Below are positions 1-6,895 of a stretch of DNA of 64,000 nt, in pieces (positions within the stretch are counted from its first letter, which is position 1; each line of letters begins with the position of its first letter). The DNA lies in contig NZ_AP024650.1 in NCBI RefSeq assembly GCF_019977275.1, positions 4,030,001 through 4,094,000 on the forward strand. Direction: 5' to 3'. Origin of the DNA: Arthrobacter sp. StoSoilB19 (GTDB taxonomy: Bacteria > Actinomycetota > Actinomycetes > Actinomycetales > Micrococcaceae). A program made the position numbers and the translations under genes. The notes beneath the pieces are model-generated. The model worked only from the letters and a program-made list of their open reading frames with translations. It did no database searches and was not told the DNA's origin.

Positions 1-146
1 AGCAGGAGCACCCGCTCCCCCGGGCTGATGTCCAGGTCAAGCGCATGGACGGCAGGCTTGGCCCTGCCGGCGTGCCGCCATCCCCAGCCCCGGGCTGTGA
101 CGGCGGCAGGGCGGACGGTGCCGCCGTCACGCTGGGCTGGTGCCAT
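1..146 (-). CDS. ABC transporter ATPase, N-terminal fragment (YkoD-like ECF ATPase)
   Basis: Only about the first 48 residues lie in the window; the gene runs off the left edge. The visible part ends in an Ile-Ser-Pro-Gly-Glu-Arg-Val-Leu-Leu stretch, which is the usual lead-in to a Walker A loop in ABC ATPases (D-x-S/I-x-P-G-E-x-V). Its ATG overlaps the stop of the upstream membrane component by one base (TGATG), so the two are translationally coupled. Being directly downstream of a TPP-riboswitch-controlled S component, it is probably the ATPase of a thiamine or hydroxymethylpyrimidine ECF importer of the YkoEDC type. The Walker motifs themselves are outside the window, so the family call rests on the lead-in and context. 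Confidence 0.75.
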   Translation of the reverse strand, partial: MAPAQRDGGTVRPAAVTARGWGWRHAGRAKPAVHALDLDISPGERVLL

Positions 147-769
147 CAGGAGAAGACAGGCTCCGTGGCGGCCTTGCGCGAAGCGAAGGAGCTCAGCACG
201 CCGGTACGCGCCAGGCCGCGGGTGGCCAGCCAGGACAGGGCGCCGGCGAGAATGGCGCCGGAGAGGGTGGTCAGCACGATGTACGCCAGCTTGTCCGCAC
301 CGGAGTAGGCGATGTTCCAGCCCCACGGTGCGAATGAGTCATTCAGTCCGCAGAAGAATCCAGCCGCGGCGCCTGCCAGCAGGGAGACGGGCAGGTTGAA
401 CTTGCGGTAGACGAAGATGGCGAAGATGATTTCCGCGCCGAGGCCCTGGATGAAGCCGGAGAAGAGGACCGAGGCACCGTACTGGGAACCCATGAGGAGT
501 TCCCCGGTGGCGGCCACGGTTTCACAGAACAGGGCGGCCCCGGGCTTGCGGATGATCAGCATTCCCAGCACGCCGGGAATCATCCAGCCGCCCGCCAGCA
601 GCCCGGTCAGGGGCGGGTAGGCGGCATTCATGGGGGCAGAAAGCGCGGCTGCTCCCTGGTCCCACGCCCAGAAAATGACGCCGCCCGCGATGGCCACCAG
701 CGCGGCGACCACGATGTCCACGACGCGCCAGGACTTACTGGTGGTCTTCTTGATTGCTGCAGTACTCAT
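146..769 (-). CDS. ykoE: ECF transporter substrate-binding (S) component, YkoE family, thiamine/HMP uptake
   Basis: A 207-residue integral membrane protein with about five or six hydrophobic segments, the usual size for YkoE-type S components. The first segment lies near residues 15-37 and follows a short basic N-terminus rich in Lys, Thr and Ser. It should bind a thiamine precursor in the membrane and pass it to the ABC ATPase module encoded just downstream. The start at 769 is chosen because an AGGAGGA ribosome site lies 5 bases upstream; a longer open frame reaches into the riboswitch and is not credible as protein. A TPP aptamer lies 80 bases upstream, which independently supports a thiamine role. 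The last codons overlap the start of the ATPase gene. Confidence 0.88.
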   Translation of the reverse strand: MSTAAIKKTTSKSWRVVDIVVAALVAIAGGVIFWAWDQGAAALSAPMNAAYPPLTGLLAGGWMIPGVLGMLIIRKPGAALFCETVAATGELLMGSQYGASVLFSGFIQGLGAEIIFAIFVYRKFNLPVSLLAGAAAGFFCGLNDSFAPWGWNIAYSGADKLAYIVLTTLSGAILAGALSWLATRGLARTGVLSSFASRKAATEPVFS

Positions 770-774
770 GTGAT

Positions 775-793
775 CCTCCTGGGAAACAGGAGG
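775..793 (-). promoter_or_regulatory. Shine-Dalgarno sequestering hairpin of the TPP riboswitch expression platform
   Basis: Between the aptamer and the start codon, the transcript reads CCTCCTG-TTTCC-CAGGAGG. This is a perfect 7-bp hairpin whose 3' arm is the ribosome-binding site of the transporter gene (start at 769). This points to translational rather than transcriptional control. The GGAG at the 3' end of the aptamer could pair with the CTCC of the 5' arm in the ligand-free state and release the ribosome site; that part is inference. Confidence 0.75.
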
Positions 794-851
794 GGAAAGT
801 GGACCCGGCTGACGGCTGTTGCCGTGCAGCCGCGGCACTTTGAGAACTCGA

Positions 852-968
852 CTCCCTTGCGCCGGTACTAACCGGATCAGGTTCGAGGGTCTGCGGCTGT
901 CCGCACTCTCAGCGCCCACCTGCGGTGCCCGGCTTGTGCCAGGATGTCCGACGGCGGCGCTCCCCTGT
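852..968 (-). ncRNA. TPP riboswitch (THI element)
   Basis: Read on the minus strand, this stretch holds the hallmark TPP aptamer blocks in order: a GGGGAGC 5' strand, a variable P3a arm, GCGCTGAGAGTGCG with the conserved CTGAGA, then ACCCTCGAACCTGATCCGG, TAGTACCGGCG and a closing GGGAG. It controls the YkoE-type transporter 80 bases downstream and should turn expression down when thiamine pyrophosphate is plentiful. Confidence 0.95.
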
Positions 969-1061
969 CGTTATTAGTGGTGCTTTTGGATGGGTAAGGC
1001 TTTTTGAACTGCCCTTCCGGGCGTGGTCAAGTTTACACCTGGCGGGGGTAGATTGAGGGCC

Positions 1062-1604
1062 ATGAGCGCCATTCCACCGGATGTGACCGGATTCGATCCT
1101 GATTCCGCCGACGCCCAGCTGGAGGGGTCACTGGAAGCGTCGATCGCCCGCATCGAGGCGGAGGTCCGGGAGCTCCAGTTCCCCGGCTTTTCGCTGGATG
1201 ACGCGTTGAACCTGGGCCTGCTCCTGGTGGAGCTGGGCAAGGAGCGGTCCCTTCCCATCGCCATCGACATCACCAAGGGCGAGCAGGTCCTGTTCCACGT
1301 CGCGCTCCCGGGCGCCACGCCGGACAACGGGCACTGGATCCGCGCCAAGCAGCGCACTGCCGCCCGGTACGAGGTGCCGTCACTTTTGGTGGGGCTTCGC
1401 GGCCGGCTGGGCGGCGGCCGGATCGAGGACAACGCCTGGTTCGACCAATCCCGGTATGCAGCCCATGGCGGCGCCTTTCCGATCTACGTCACCGGCGTGG
1501 GCGCCGTGGCCACGCTGACCGTCTCCGGGTTGCCGCAGCTGCAGGACCATGACCTGGTGGTTGAGGCGCTGCGCGACATCCTGGGGTCGTCGCTGCGGGA
1601 TTAG
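1062..1604 (+). CDS. UPF0303 / HbpS-like haem-degrading-domain protein
   Basis: A 180-residue soluble protein of the UPF0303 branch of the HbpS/GlcG-like fold (DUF336), whose members bind haem or small ligands; the exact function is not established. Recognisable blocks are the N-terminal amphipathic helix, the L-L-V-E-L-G-K-E-R segment, the central strand IDITKGEQVLFHVALPG with a D-N-x-x-W-I-R-x-K-x motif after it, and the R-Y-x-A-H-G-G-A-F-P block near the C-terminus. The ATG at 1062 is preferred over an in-frame GTG-type start further upstream: a TAGATT -10 box lies exactly 7 bases before it, which suggests a leaderless transcript. It stands alone, divergent from the thiamine operon. Confidence 0.8.
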   Translation: MSAIPPDVTGFDPDSADAQLEGSLEASIARIEAEVRELQFPGFSLDDALNLGLLLVELGKERSLPIAIDITKGEQVLFHVALPGATPDNGHWIRAKQRTAARYEVPSLLVGLRGRLGGGRIEDNAWFDQSRYAAHGGAFPIYVTGVGAVATLTVSGLPQLQDHDLVVEALRDILGSSLRD

Positions 1605-1764
1605 GCGCCGGTTGACCTGCCGCCAACAGGAAGCCTGCTTAGCTTTTATTAGTAATCATGCTTACTATATTGGTTCCCGGGTTTCGAGGAGGACAGGGCA
1701 TGGGAGTCACCATGGGCGGTCCCGCGTTCGTTCCCGTCACCAGCGCGGCAGACCAAGGAGCACC

Positions 1765-2817
1765 ATGAGAATCCCGGAATCCAGAGGCCCCCTCAGCAAC
1801 GCCCTGTTCGCACTCCTTGCGCAGGCTCCGGCCGAAGCCGGGACGGGGCTGGACGGGCTGTACCACCTCGCGGCACGGCAGGTGGCCGGCACTAGTGACA
1901 TCATCGGCGACGAGGACATCCAGCTGGCCCTCTTCTGCCTCTACGAGCTCCACTATTCCGGCCTGGCCGGCGTCTCCGACGACTGGGAGTGGGAGCCGGC
2001 GTTAATCCGGGTCCGGCAGCTGGTCGAGGCACCGTTTGAGGCAGCCCTCCGTACCGCCGCGCACCAGGCCGCCGCAGACTTCGAACTGCCTGCCGGTGCC
2101 CTGACCAGCGACCAGGTAGCCGACGTCCTGTTCGGCCTCGCAGCCACGGACACCGGGCCCAGCGTCTCCCGCTACGTCGCCAGGAAGGCGGGCCTGGACC
2201 AGCTCCGGGAGTTCCTGATCCACAAGTCGATGTACCAGCTGAAGGAAGCCGACCCGCATACATGGGCCATTCCGCGGCTCAGCGGACGGCCCAAGGCGGC
2301 CCTGGTGGAAATCCAGGCGGATGAATACGGCGGCGGCCGCCCCGAGCGCATGCACAGCGCGCTGTTCGCCCGGACCATGCGCGGTTTGGGCCTCGACGTC
2401 AGCTACGGCGCGTACGTGGATGCCGTCCCCGCCGTCTCCCTCGCGTCCGTCAACCTCATGTCGCTGTGCGGCCTGAACCGGCGGCTCCGGGGTGCCATCA
2501 CCGGCCACCTGGCGATCTACGAGATGACCTCCTCCCAGCCCAACCGGTTCTACGGCAACGGATTCCGCCGGCACGGTTTCGGCGCGGACGTCACCCACTA
2601 CTTCGATGAGCATGTGGAGGCCGACGCCGTCCACGAGCAGATCGCAGGCCGGGACCTCGCCGGCGGCCTCGTCGAAGCCGAACCGGAACTCCTCGCGGAC
2701 GTCCTGTTTGGGGCCACTGCCGCCATGGCCCTCGACGGCCGGCTGTCCGCCCATCTGATGTCCTCATGGGAAGCCGGCGCATCATCGCTGCGGGCGGCCG
2801 TGCCGGCCGCAGCATGA
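1765..2817 (+). CDS. Iron-containing redox enzyme family protein (haem-oxygenase-like diiron fold)
   Basis: A 350-residue soluble, helix-rich protein of the haem-oxygenase-like diiron oxidase/oxygenase group. Several Glu/His-rich helices fit a two-metal site: an early Glu-Leu-His in C-L-Y-E-L-H-Y, a later E-I-Q-A-D-E-Y-G-G-G-R-P-E-R-M-H block, and a C-terminal F-D-E-H-V-E-A-D-A-V-H-E block. That spacing (E..E-x-x-H, then D/E-x-x-H) is typical of the family. Start chosen at 1765 because AAGGAG lies 5 bases upstream; the open frame extends further upstream without plausible protein. The gene is followed 22 bases later by a CDGSH iron-sulfur protein, which may supply electrons. The substrate is unknown. 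Confidence 0.82.
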   Translation: MRIPESRGPLSNALFALLAQAPAEAGTGLDGLYHLAARQVAGTSDIIGDEDIQLALFCLYELHYSGLAGVSDDWEWEPALIRVRQLVEAPFEAALRTAAHQAAADFELPAGALTSDQVADVLFGLAATDTGPSVSRYVARKAGLDQLREFLIHKSMYQLKEADPHTWAIPRLSGRPKAALVEIQADEYGGGRPERMHSALFARTMRGLGLDVSYGAYVDAVPAVSLASVNLMSLCGLNRRLRGAITGHLAIYEMTSSQPNRFYGNGFRRHGFGADVTHYFDEHVEADAVHEQIAGRDLAGGLVEAEPELLADVLFGATAAMALDGRLSAHLMSSWEAGASSLRAAVPAAA

Positions 2818-2839
2818 CTACGACGAAAGCGGTGCAGGC

Positions 2840-3088
2840 ATGAAACCCGGACAGCATGGAACAGGATCGGACATGGACCAGGAATCCGCCGCGGGCTCCA
2901 TCGTGGTCTGCCCGGACGGGCCCCTGATCGTCAGGGGTGATTTCGAGATCGTCACCCCATCCGGGGACGCGGTGCCCTGCGACCGCAGGACCGTTGCCTT
3001 GTGCCGCTGCGGCGCCTCGGCCATCAAGCCCTACTGCGACGGCACGCACAAGATGATCAAGTTCCGCACCGAGCCGCCCGCGAAGTAG
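2840..3088 (+). CDS. CDGSH iron-sulfur domain protein
   Basis: An 82-residue protein with the CDGSH [2Fe-2S]-binding signature in its C-terminal half: C-R-C-G, then S, P-Y-C-D-G-T-H, giving the three Cys and one His that ligate the cluster in mitoNEET-type proteins. The N-terminal half carries a strand-rich G-P-L-I-V-R-G-D-F-E-I-V segment typical of small bacterial versions. It follows the haem-oxygenase-like gene by 22 bases and is probably co-transcribed with it, so an electron-transfer role for that enzyme is plausible. A second in-frame ATG at 2873 is a possible alternative start and would remove 11 residues. Confidence 0.88.
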   Translation: MKPGQHGTGSDMDQESAAGSIVVCPDGPLIVRGDFEIVTPSGDAVPCDRRTVALCRCGASAIKPYCDGTHKMIKFRTEPPAK

Positions 3089-3207
3089 TCCAACAAGCCA
3101 TTTAGTCCAACAACCCGCCTGCAGCACGCCACGGCCTTGCCCGGACCGGCACGGGCGTACGGCTAGGCTGGAGGCAGTCCGTTTTCCGCCCGCAAGGAGT
3201 AATAGGA

Positions 3208-3471
3208 ATGAACCTTTTCATCAAGCTGCTCGGAACCGGGGTGAGCCTCGGCGCAGGCCTGGCCGGCACCAAGCTGGTCAACACCATCTGGGAGAAGACC
3301 ACCGGGCAGAAAGCCCCCACCGGCAAGAACGAGGATGTCCCCACCAGCCTGCGTTCGGCGTTGACCTTCGCGCTGATCTCGGCGTCCGTCAGCGCCATCA
3401 TCCAGGTGCTGGCCAACCGCGGCACCCAGCGCGCCATCACCCGCTTCGCCAAGTCGCAGGACATCGTCTAG
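3208..3471 (+). CDS. DUF4235 small membrane protein
   Basis: An 87-residue protein with two hydrophobic segments: an N-terminal glycine-rich one (about residues 5-24) and a second near residues 50-67 containing F-A-L-I-S-A-S-V-S-A-I-I-Q-V-L. Between them lies a W-E-K-x-T-G-x-x-x-P loop that is characteristic of DUF4235 actinobacterial proteins. CAAGGAG lies 10 bases before the ATG. It is probably a small inner-membrane protein; no function is known. It converges on the Mrp antiporter operon, the two ends lying 9 bases apart. Confidence 0.85.
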   Translation: MNLFIKLLGTGVSLGAGLAGTKLVNTIWEKTTGQKAPTGKNEDVPTSLRSALTFALISASVSAIIQVLANRGTQRAITRFAKSQDIV

Positions 3472-3480
3472 CTCCCGGCG

Positions 3481-3885
3481 TTACCCGCCGCCGTCGGGGC
3501 TGTCTTTCCGGGCAGCCTCGGCGGCGGCTTTTTGCACCACGGCCTCCAGCTCGTCGGCCGTGAGCAGCTCCCGGTGCAGGTGCTTGGTGCGGTACCCCGC
3601 GCGGCCCACCATGTGCGCGGACACCGGTACGGTGAGCAGCTGGAAGATCCAGGCAACCACCAGGACGGGCCATACCCACCACGTCCGCATCTGCAGTCCA
3701 ATAGCCGCCAGCAGCAGGAACAGGCCCAGGACCTGCGGTTTGGTGGCCGCGTGCATGCGGCTCAGCAGGTCGGGGAAGCGGAGCAGGCCGATGGCGGCGC
3801 CCAGGGACATGAGCGCCCCCACCACCATGAATACTGCCGAGACGGCGTCGATCCAGCCGTCGGGACCGGACAAGTCAGGATTCAT
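3481..3885 (-). CDS. mnhG: Na+/H+ antiporter subunit G (MnhG/MrpG)
   Basis: A 134-residue protein with three membrane helices (roughly residues 14-36, 52-66 and 69-90) and the family motif L-L-R-F-P-D-L-L-S-R-M-H-A-A-T-K-P-Q in the first cytoplasmic loop. It has a charged C-terminal tail of about 40 residues rich in Ala, Glu and Lys. MrpG is the last subunit of the multi-subunit cation/proton antiporter used for sodium export and alkaline pH homeostasis. The gene overlaps mnhF by 11 bases and is last in the operon. Confidence 0.93.
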   Translation of the reverse strand: MNPDLSGPDGWIDAVSAVFMVVGALMSLGAAIGLLRFPDLLSRMHAATKPQVLGLFLLLAAIGLQMRTWWVWPVLVVAWIFQLLTVPVSAHMVGRAGYRTKHLHRELLTADELEAVVQKAAAEAARKDSPDGGG

Positions 3886-4150
3886 CGGGCTTCACCCTTC
3901 GGTCCGCCACAAAACGGGCCACGGTGACGGACCCGATGAAGCCGATGATGGAAATGGCCACCACCAGCATGAGGTTGTTCAGGTGCCGGTTCACGGCCAT
4001 GTCGATGCACAGGGCTCCGGCCAGGATGGCCAGGAGGACGTCGGCCGCCAGCACCCGGTCCAGCAATGACGGGCCGCGGGCGATCCGCATGATGGCACCG
4101 GCCGCAGCAAGCGAGAAGATGACGGCTGTAACAGCCAGGACAACATGCAT
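3875..4150 (-). CDS. mnhF: Na+/H+ antiporter subunit F (MnhF/MrpF)
   Basis: A 91-residue protein with three membrane helices, and the family block R-I-x-R-G-P-S-L-L-D-R-V-L-A-A-D after the first helix. The start at 4150 is set by the TGATG junction with mnhE; the open frame continues upstream but only as a shadow of mnhE. Together with E and G it forms the accessory half of the Mrp complex. Its stop lies inside the start region of mnhG. Confidence 0.93.
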   Translation of the reverse strand: MHVVLAVTAVIFSLAAAGAIMRIARGPSLLDRVLAADVLLAILAGALCIDMAVNRHLNNLMLVVAISIIGFIGSVTVARFVADRRVKPDES

Positions 4151-4695
4151 CACGTGGCGGCCTCCATTCGGACGGCTTCGAGTTCCTCCGGGCTGCCCAT
4201 GATGCGGATCAGGCCGGCCTCGATGGACCGGACTTCGTTCCGCAGGCCCTCCACGTCCTGCTTGGAGGCGATGTTGAGCGCGTGCAGGTAGAGGGTGGAT
4301 GTGGAGCGGTCCACCTCGACCACCAGGGACCCCGGGATCAGGGAGATCACGTGGCCGGTGGCGGTGACGATCAGGTCCTGGTGGCTGCGCAGCCTCACAG
4401 CAACGACGGCGTTGGTCACCTTGGGGCCGCGGACCGTGGCCAGGTACAGCACCTGGGCGCTCGCCACCACCACTTTGCCCACGAAGGCAAGCGCGAAGGG
4501 AACCGCGTAAAGGATGTTGAACCGGCCGCTGAGCTCCACCGGCGGAAGGTAGAACAACCGGGCCACGCCCACTGCCAGCAGGGCACCGAAGAGGAGGTTC
4601 CCGGGGCTGAAGTCCTGCCACAGGGCGCCCCAGACAATCACCAGCCAGACCAGGAGAGGCAGTTCCTGGCGCAGGGAGATGCGTTTGCGGCTCAT
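4150..4695 (-). CDS. mnhE: Na+/H+ antiporter subunit E (MnhE/MrpE)
   Basis: A 181-residue subunit with a short basic N-terminus, two or three membrane helices in the first 70 residues and a soluble C-terminal domain. The domain contains the V-I-S-L-I-P-G-S-L-V-V-E-V-D segment and a later Y-L-H-A-L-N motif, both typical of MrpE. It starts with an ATGA overlap on the mnhD stop and ends with a TGATG overlap on mnhF, so translation is probably coupled along the operon. Confidence 0.93.
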   Translation of the reverse strand: MSRKRISLRQELPLLVWLVIVWGALWQDFSPGNLLFGALLAVGVARLFYLPPVELSGRFNILYAVPFALAFVGKVVVASAQVLYLATVRGPKVTNAVVAVRLRSHQDLIVTATGHVISLIPGSLVVEVDRSTSTLYLHALNIASKQDVEGLRNEVRSIEAGLIRIMGSPEELEAVRMEAAT

Positions 4696-6293
4696 CGCAT
4701 ACCTCCCACGGCAGGCGTGGCGGGAACCGGGACATCAGGGCCCAGGACTGACTGGATGTACGGGGTCCGGTCCAGCATGTCCCGCGCTGCCCGGTCCGAG
4801 AGCCCGAACAGCGGCCCGGCAAAGACGGTCAGGGCAACGCCCAGCGCCACCAGGCCCAATGTGGGGCCCACCATGGTGCGCGGCAGGAGGGTCACGGTGT
4901 TCAGTTTGGCGCCCGGTCCCGACACCCGGGCCGGGCTGGCAAGGAGCACCGGATCCGGATGCTCAGCGTCGGTGGGCCTGCGCCAGAACGCGCGGTTCCA
5001 GACCCTGGCAACGGCCAGCAGGGTCAGGAGGCTCGTCACCACCCCGCCGATCACCAGGGCGTAGGCCAGTGGCGTGCCCAGCTCAACGCCGGCCTGCATC
5101 AGGCCCACCTTGCCGAGGAACCCCGAGAAGGGCGGGATGCCAGCGAGGTTCATGGCCGGAACGAAGAACAGCATCGCCAGCATGGGCGACAGTTTGGCCA
5201 GGCCGGCCAGCCGGTCCACGGAGGAACTCCCGCCCCGCCGTTCGATCAGGCCGGTGACCAGGAAGAGGCTGGTCTGGATGGTGATGTGGTGGGCCACGTA
5301 GAAAACCGCTGCGGCCAGCCCGGCAACGGAGGACATGGCCAGGCCGAACACCATGTACCCGATGTGGCTGACCAGGGTGAACGACAGGAGCCGCTTGATG
5401 TCGCTTTGGGCCAGGGCACCAAGGATGCCCACCACCATGGTCAGCAGCGCCGCCACCATCAGGGGCGTGTTGAGGGTGTCCCCGGGGAACAGCAGGGTCT
5501 CGGTCCGGACCATCGCGTACACACCCACCTTGGTGAGCAGCCCGGCGAACACGGCGGTGACGGGGGCCGGCGCCGTGGGGTAGGAGTCGGGGAGCCAGAA
5601 GGACAGGGGGAAGACGGCGGCCTTGATGCCGAAGGCCACCAGCAGCATGACGTGCAGCAGGGTCCTGGTGCCCTGGTCCAGGTCCCCGAGCTTGATGGCC
5701 AGATCCGCCATGTTCACCGTTCCGGTGGCGCCGTAGACCATGGCTATGGAGATCAGGAACAGCACCGAGGACACCACGGACACCACCACGTAGGTGACGC
5801 CGGCGCGGATGCGCGGCCCGGTGCCGCCCAGCGTCATCAGGACGTAGCTTGCCGTGAGCAGGATCTCGAAGCCCACGTACAGGTTGAAAAGGTCCCCGGA
5901 CAGGAACGCGTTGGACACCCCCGCCACCAGGATCAGGTAGGTGGGGTGGAAGATCGAGACCGGGGCGTCCTGGTCGCCGTCGGCCATGCCCTGCCCGGTG
6001 GCATACACCAGCACGGCCAGGCTCACGGCGGAGGACACCACCAGCATCAGGGACGAGAACTGGTCCACCACCATCACGATGCCCCACGGCGGCAGCCAGC
6101 CGCCGATGGCCACGGCAGCGGTCCCGCCGTTCCACGCCGATGCCAGCAGGAGGCATTCGAGCGCCAGCGTCAGCGAGAGCAGGGCGATGCTCACCGCGCG
6201 CTGGGCCCGGGTATGCCGGATCAGCAGGAAGGTCAGGGCAGCGCCCAGGATGGGAAGTACGACGGCGAGCGGGGCAAAGCTTGCGATGTTCAC
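4692..6293 (-). CDS. mnhD: Na+/H+ antiporter subunit D (MnhD/MrpD)
   Basis: A 533-residue polytopic subunit homologous to the NuoL/M/N proton-pumping subunits of complex I. Key blocks are the H-P-T-Y-L-I-L-V-A-G segment, F-N-L-Y-V-G-F-E-I-L-L with the conserved glutamate, F-G-I-K-A-A-V-F-P-L-S-F-W-L-P with the conserved lysine, S-D-I-K-R-L-L-S-F-T-L-V-S-H-I-G-Y, and G-I-P-P-F-S-G-F. The GTG at 6293 is chosen because it makes a GTGA overlap with the mnhC stop and follows GGAGGC; an upstream extension in the same frame only shadows mnhC and mnhA. The subunit probably forms one of the proton channels of the complex. Confidence 0.95.
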   Translation of the reverse strand: MNIASFAPLAVVLPILGAALTFLLIRHTRAQRAVSIALLSLTLALECLLLASAWNGGTAAVAIGGWLPPWGIVMVVDQFSSLMLVVSSAVSLAVLVYATGQGMADGDQDAPVSIFHPTYLILVAGVSNAFLSGDLFNLYVGFEILLTASYVLMTLGGTGPRIRAGVTYVVVSVVSSVLFLISIAMVYGATGTVNMADLAIKLGDLDQGTRTLLHVMLLVAFGIKAAVFPLSFWLPDSYPTAPAPVTAVFAGLLTKVGVYAMVRTETLLFPGDTLNTPLMVAALLTMVVGILGALAQSDIKRLLSFTLVSHIGYMVFGLAMSSVAGLAAAVFYVAHHITIQTSLFLVTGLIERRGGSSSVDRLAGLAKLSPMLAMLFFVPAMNLAGIPPFSGFLGKVGLMQAGVELGTPLAYALVIGGVVTSLLTLLAVARVWNRAFWRRPTDAEHPDPVLLASPARVSGPGAKLNTVTLLPRTMVGPTLGLVALGVALTVFAGPLFGLSDRAARDMLDRTPYIQSVLGPDVPVPATPAVGGMR

Positions 6294-6895
6294 TTTCCGC
6301 CTCCTTCCGGGCCGGAGTCGACGTTGAGTGAGCCGGGCTTTTCCTCCGCGGCAGCGTGTTCGGCGGGCATCTCCCGGCCGCCGGCCACAAGCGTGGCCAC
6401 CGGCTGGTCCGTTTGCAGATCTGCGTTGTTGTTGGACGCTGCATGGTTTGAGACGTCCCGGCCGTCCGATCCCAGCATGGTGAGCGGGAACTCGGAGGTT
6501 TCCGCCGGAACTTCGGCGTCGTCCTCCGCGTCGAAGCTGGGGGTCGCCGCCACGCGGCGGTCTTCCAGGTCGTCCTGGATGTCGTCCTGGCGCGCCAGCA
6601 GCCAGGTGCGGTAGATGATGCCGAGCATGAACGCCGTGACGGCGAAGGAGATGACGATCGAGGTCAGGATCAGGGCCTGCGGGAGCGGGTCGCTGTAGTC
6701 CTGTGCCGGGGTGTCCTTGGCGAACAGCGGCGCCAGTCCTGCATAGCCCCCGGTGGCCAGGATCAGCAGGTTGGTGGCGTTGGCCAGGAGCATCAGCCCC
6801 AGCAGCACCCGGGTGAGGCTGCGTTCCAGGATGAGGTAGATGCCGCAGGCATACAGGGCGCCCATGACGATCAGCAGGGTCAGGTTGACGCTCAT
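6290..6895 (-). CDS. mnhC: Na+/H+ antiporter subunit C (MnhC/MrpC) with long acidic C-terminal tail
   Basis: A 201-residue protein. The first 115 or so residues are the three-helix NuoK-like core of MrpC, with G-I-Y-L-I-L-E-R-S-L-T-R-V-L-L-G, L-A-N-A-T-N-L-L and D-P-L-P-Q-A-L-I-L-T-S-I-V-I motifs. The remaining 85 residues are hydrophilic and acidic (D-D-I-Q-D-D-L-E-D, several Glu/Asp clusters, N-N-N, Gly-rich end). Typical MrpC proteins are about 110-125 residues, so this tail is an extension of unknown role, presumably cytoplasmic. It overlaps the genes on both sides by 4 bases. Confidence 0.93.
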   Translation of the reverse strand: MSVNLTLLIVMGALYACGIYLILERSLTRVLLGLMLLANATNLLILATGGYAGLAPLFAKDTPAQDYSDPLPQALILTSIVISFAVTAFMLGIIYRTWLLARQDDIQDDLEDRRVAATPSFDAEDDAEVPAETSEFPLTMLGSDGRDVSNHAASNNNADLQTDQPVATLVAGGREMPAEHAAAEEKPGSLNVDSGPEGGGK

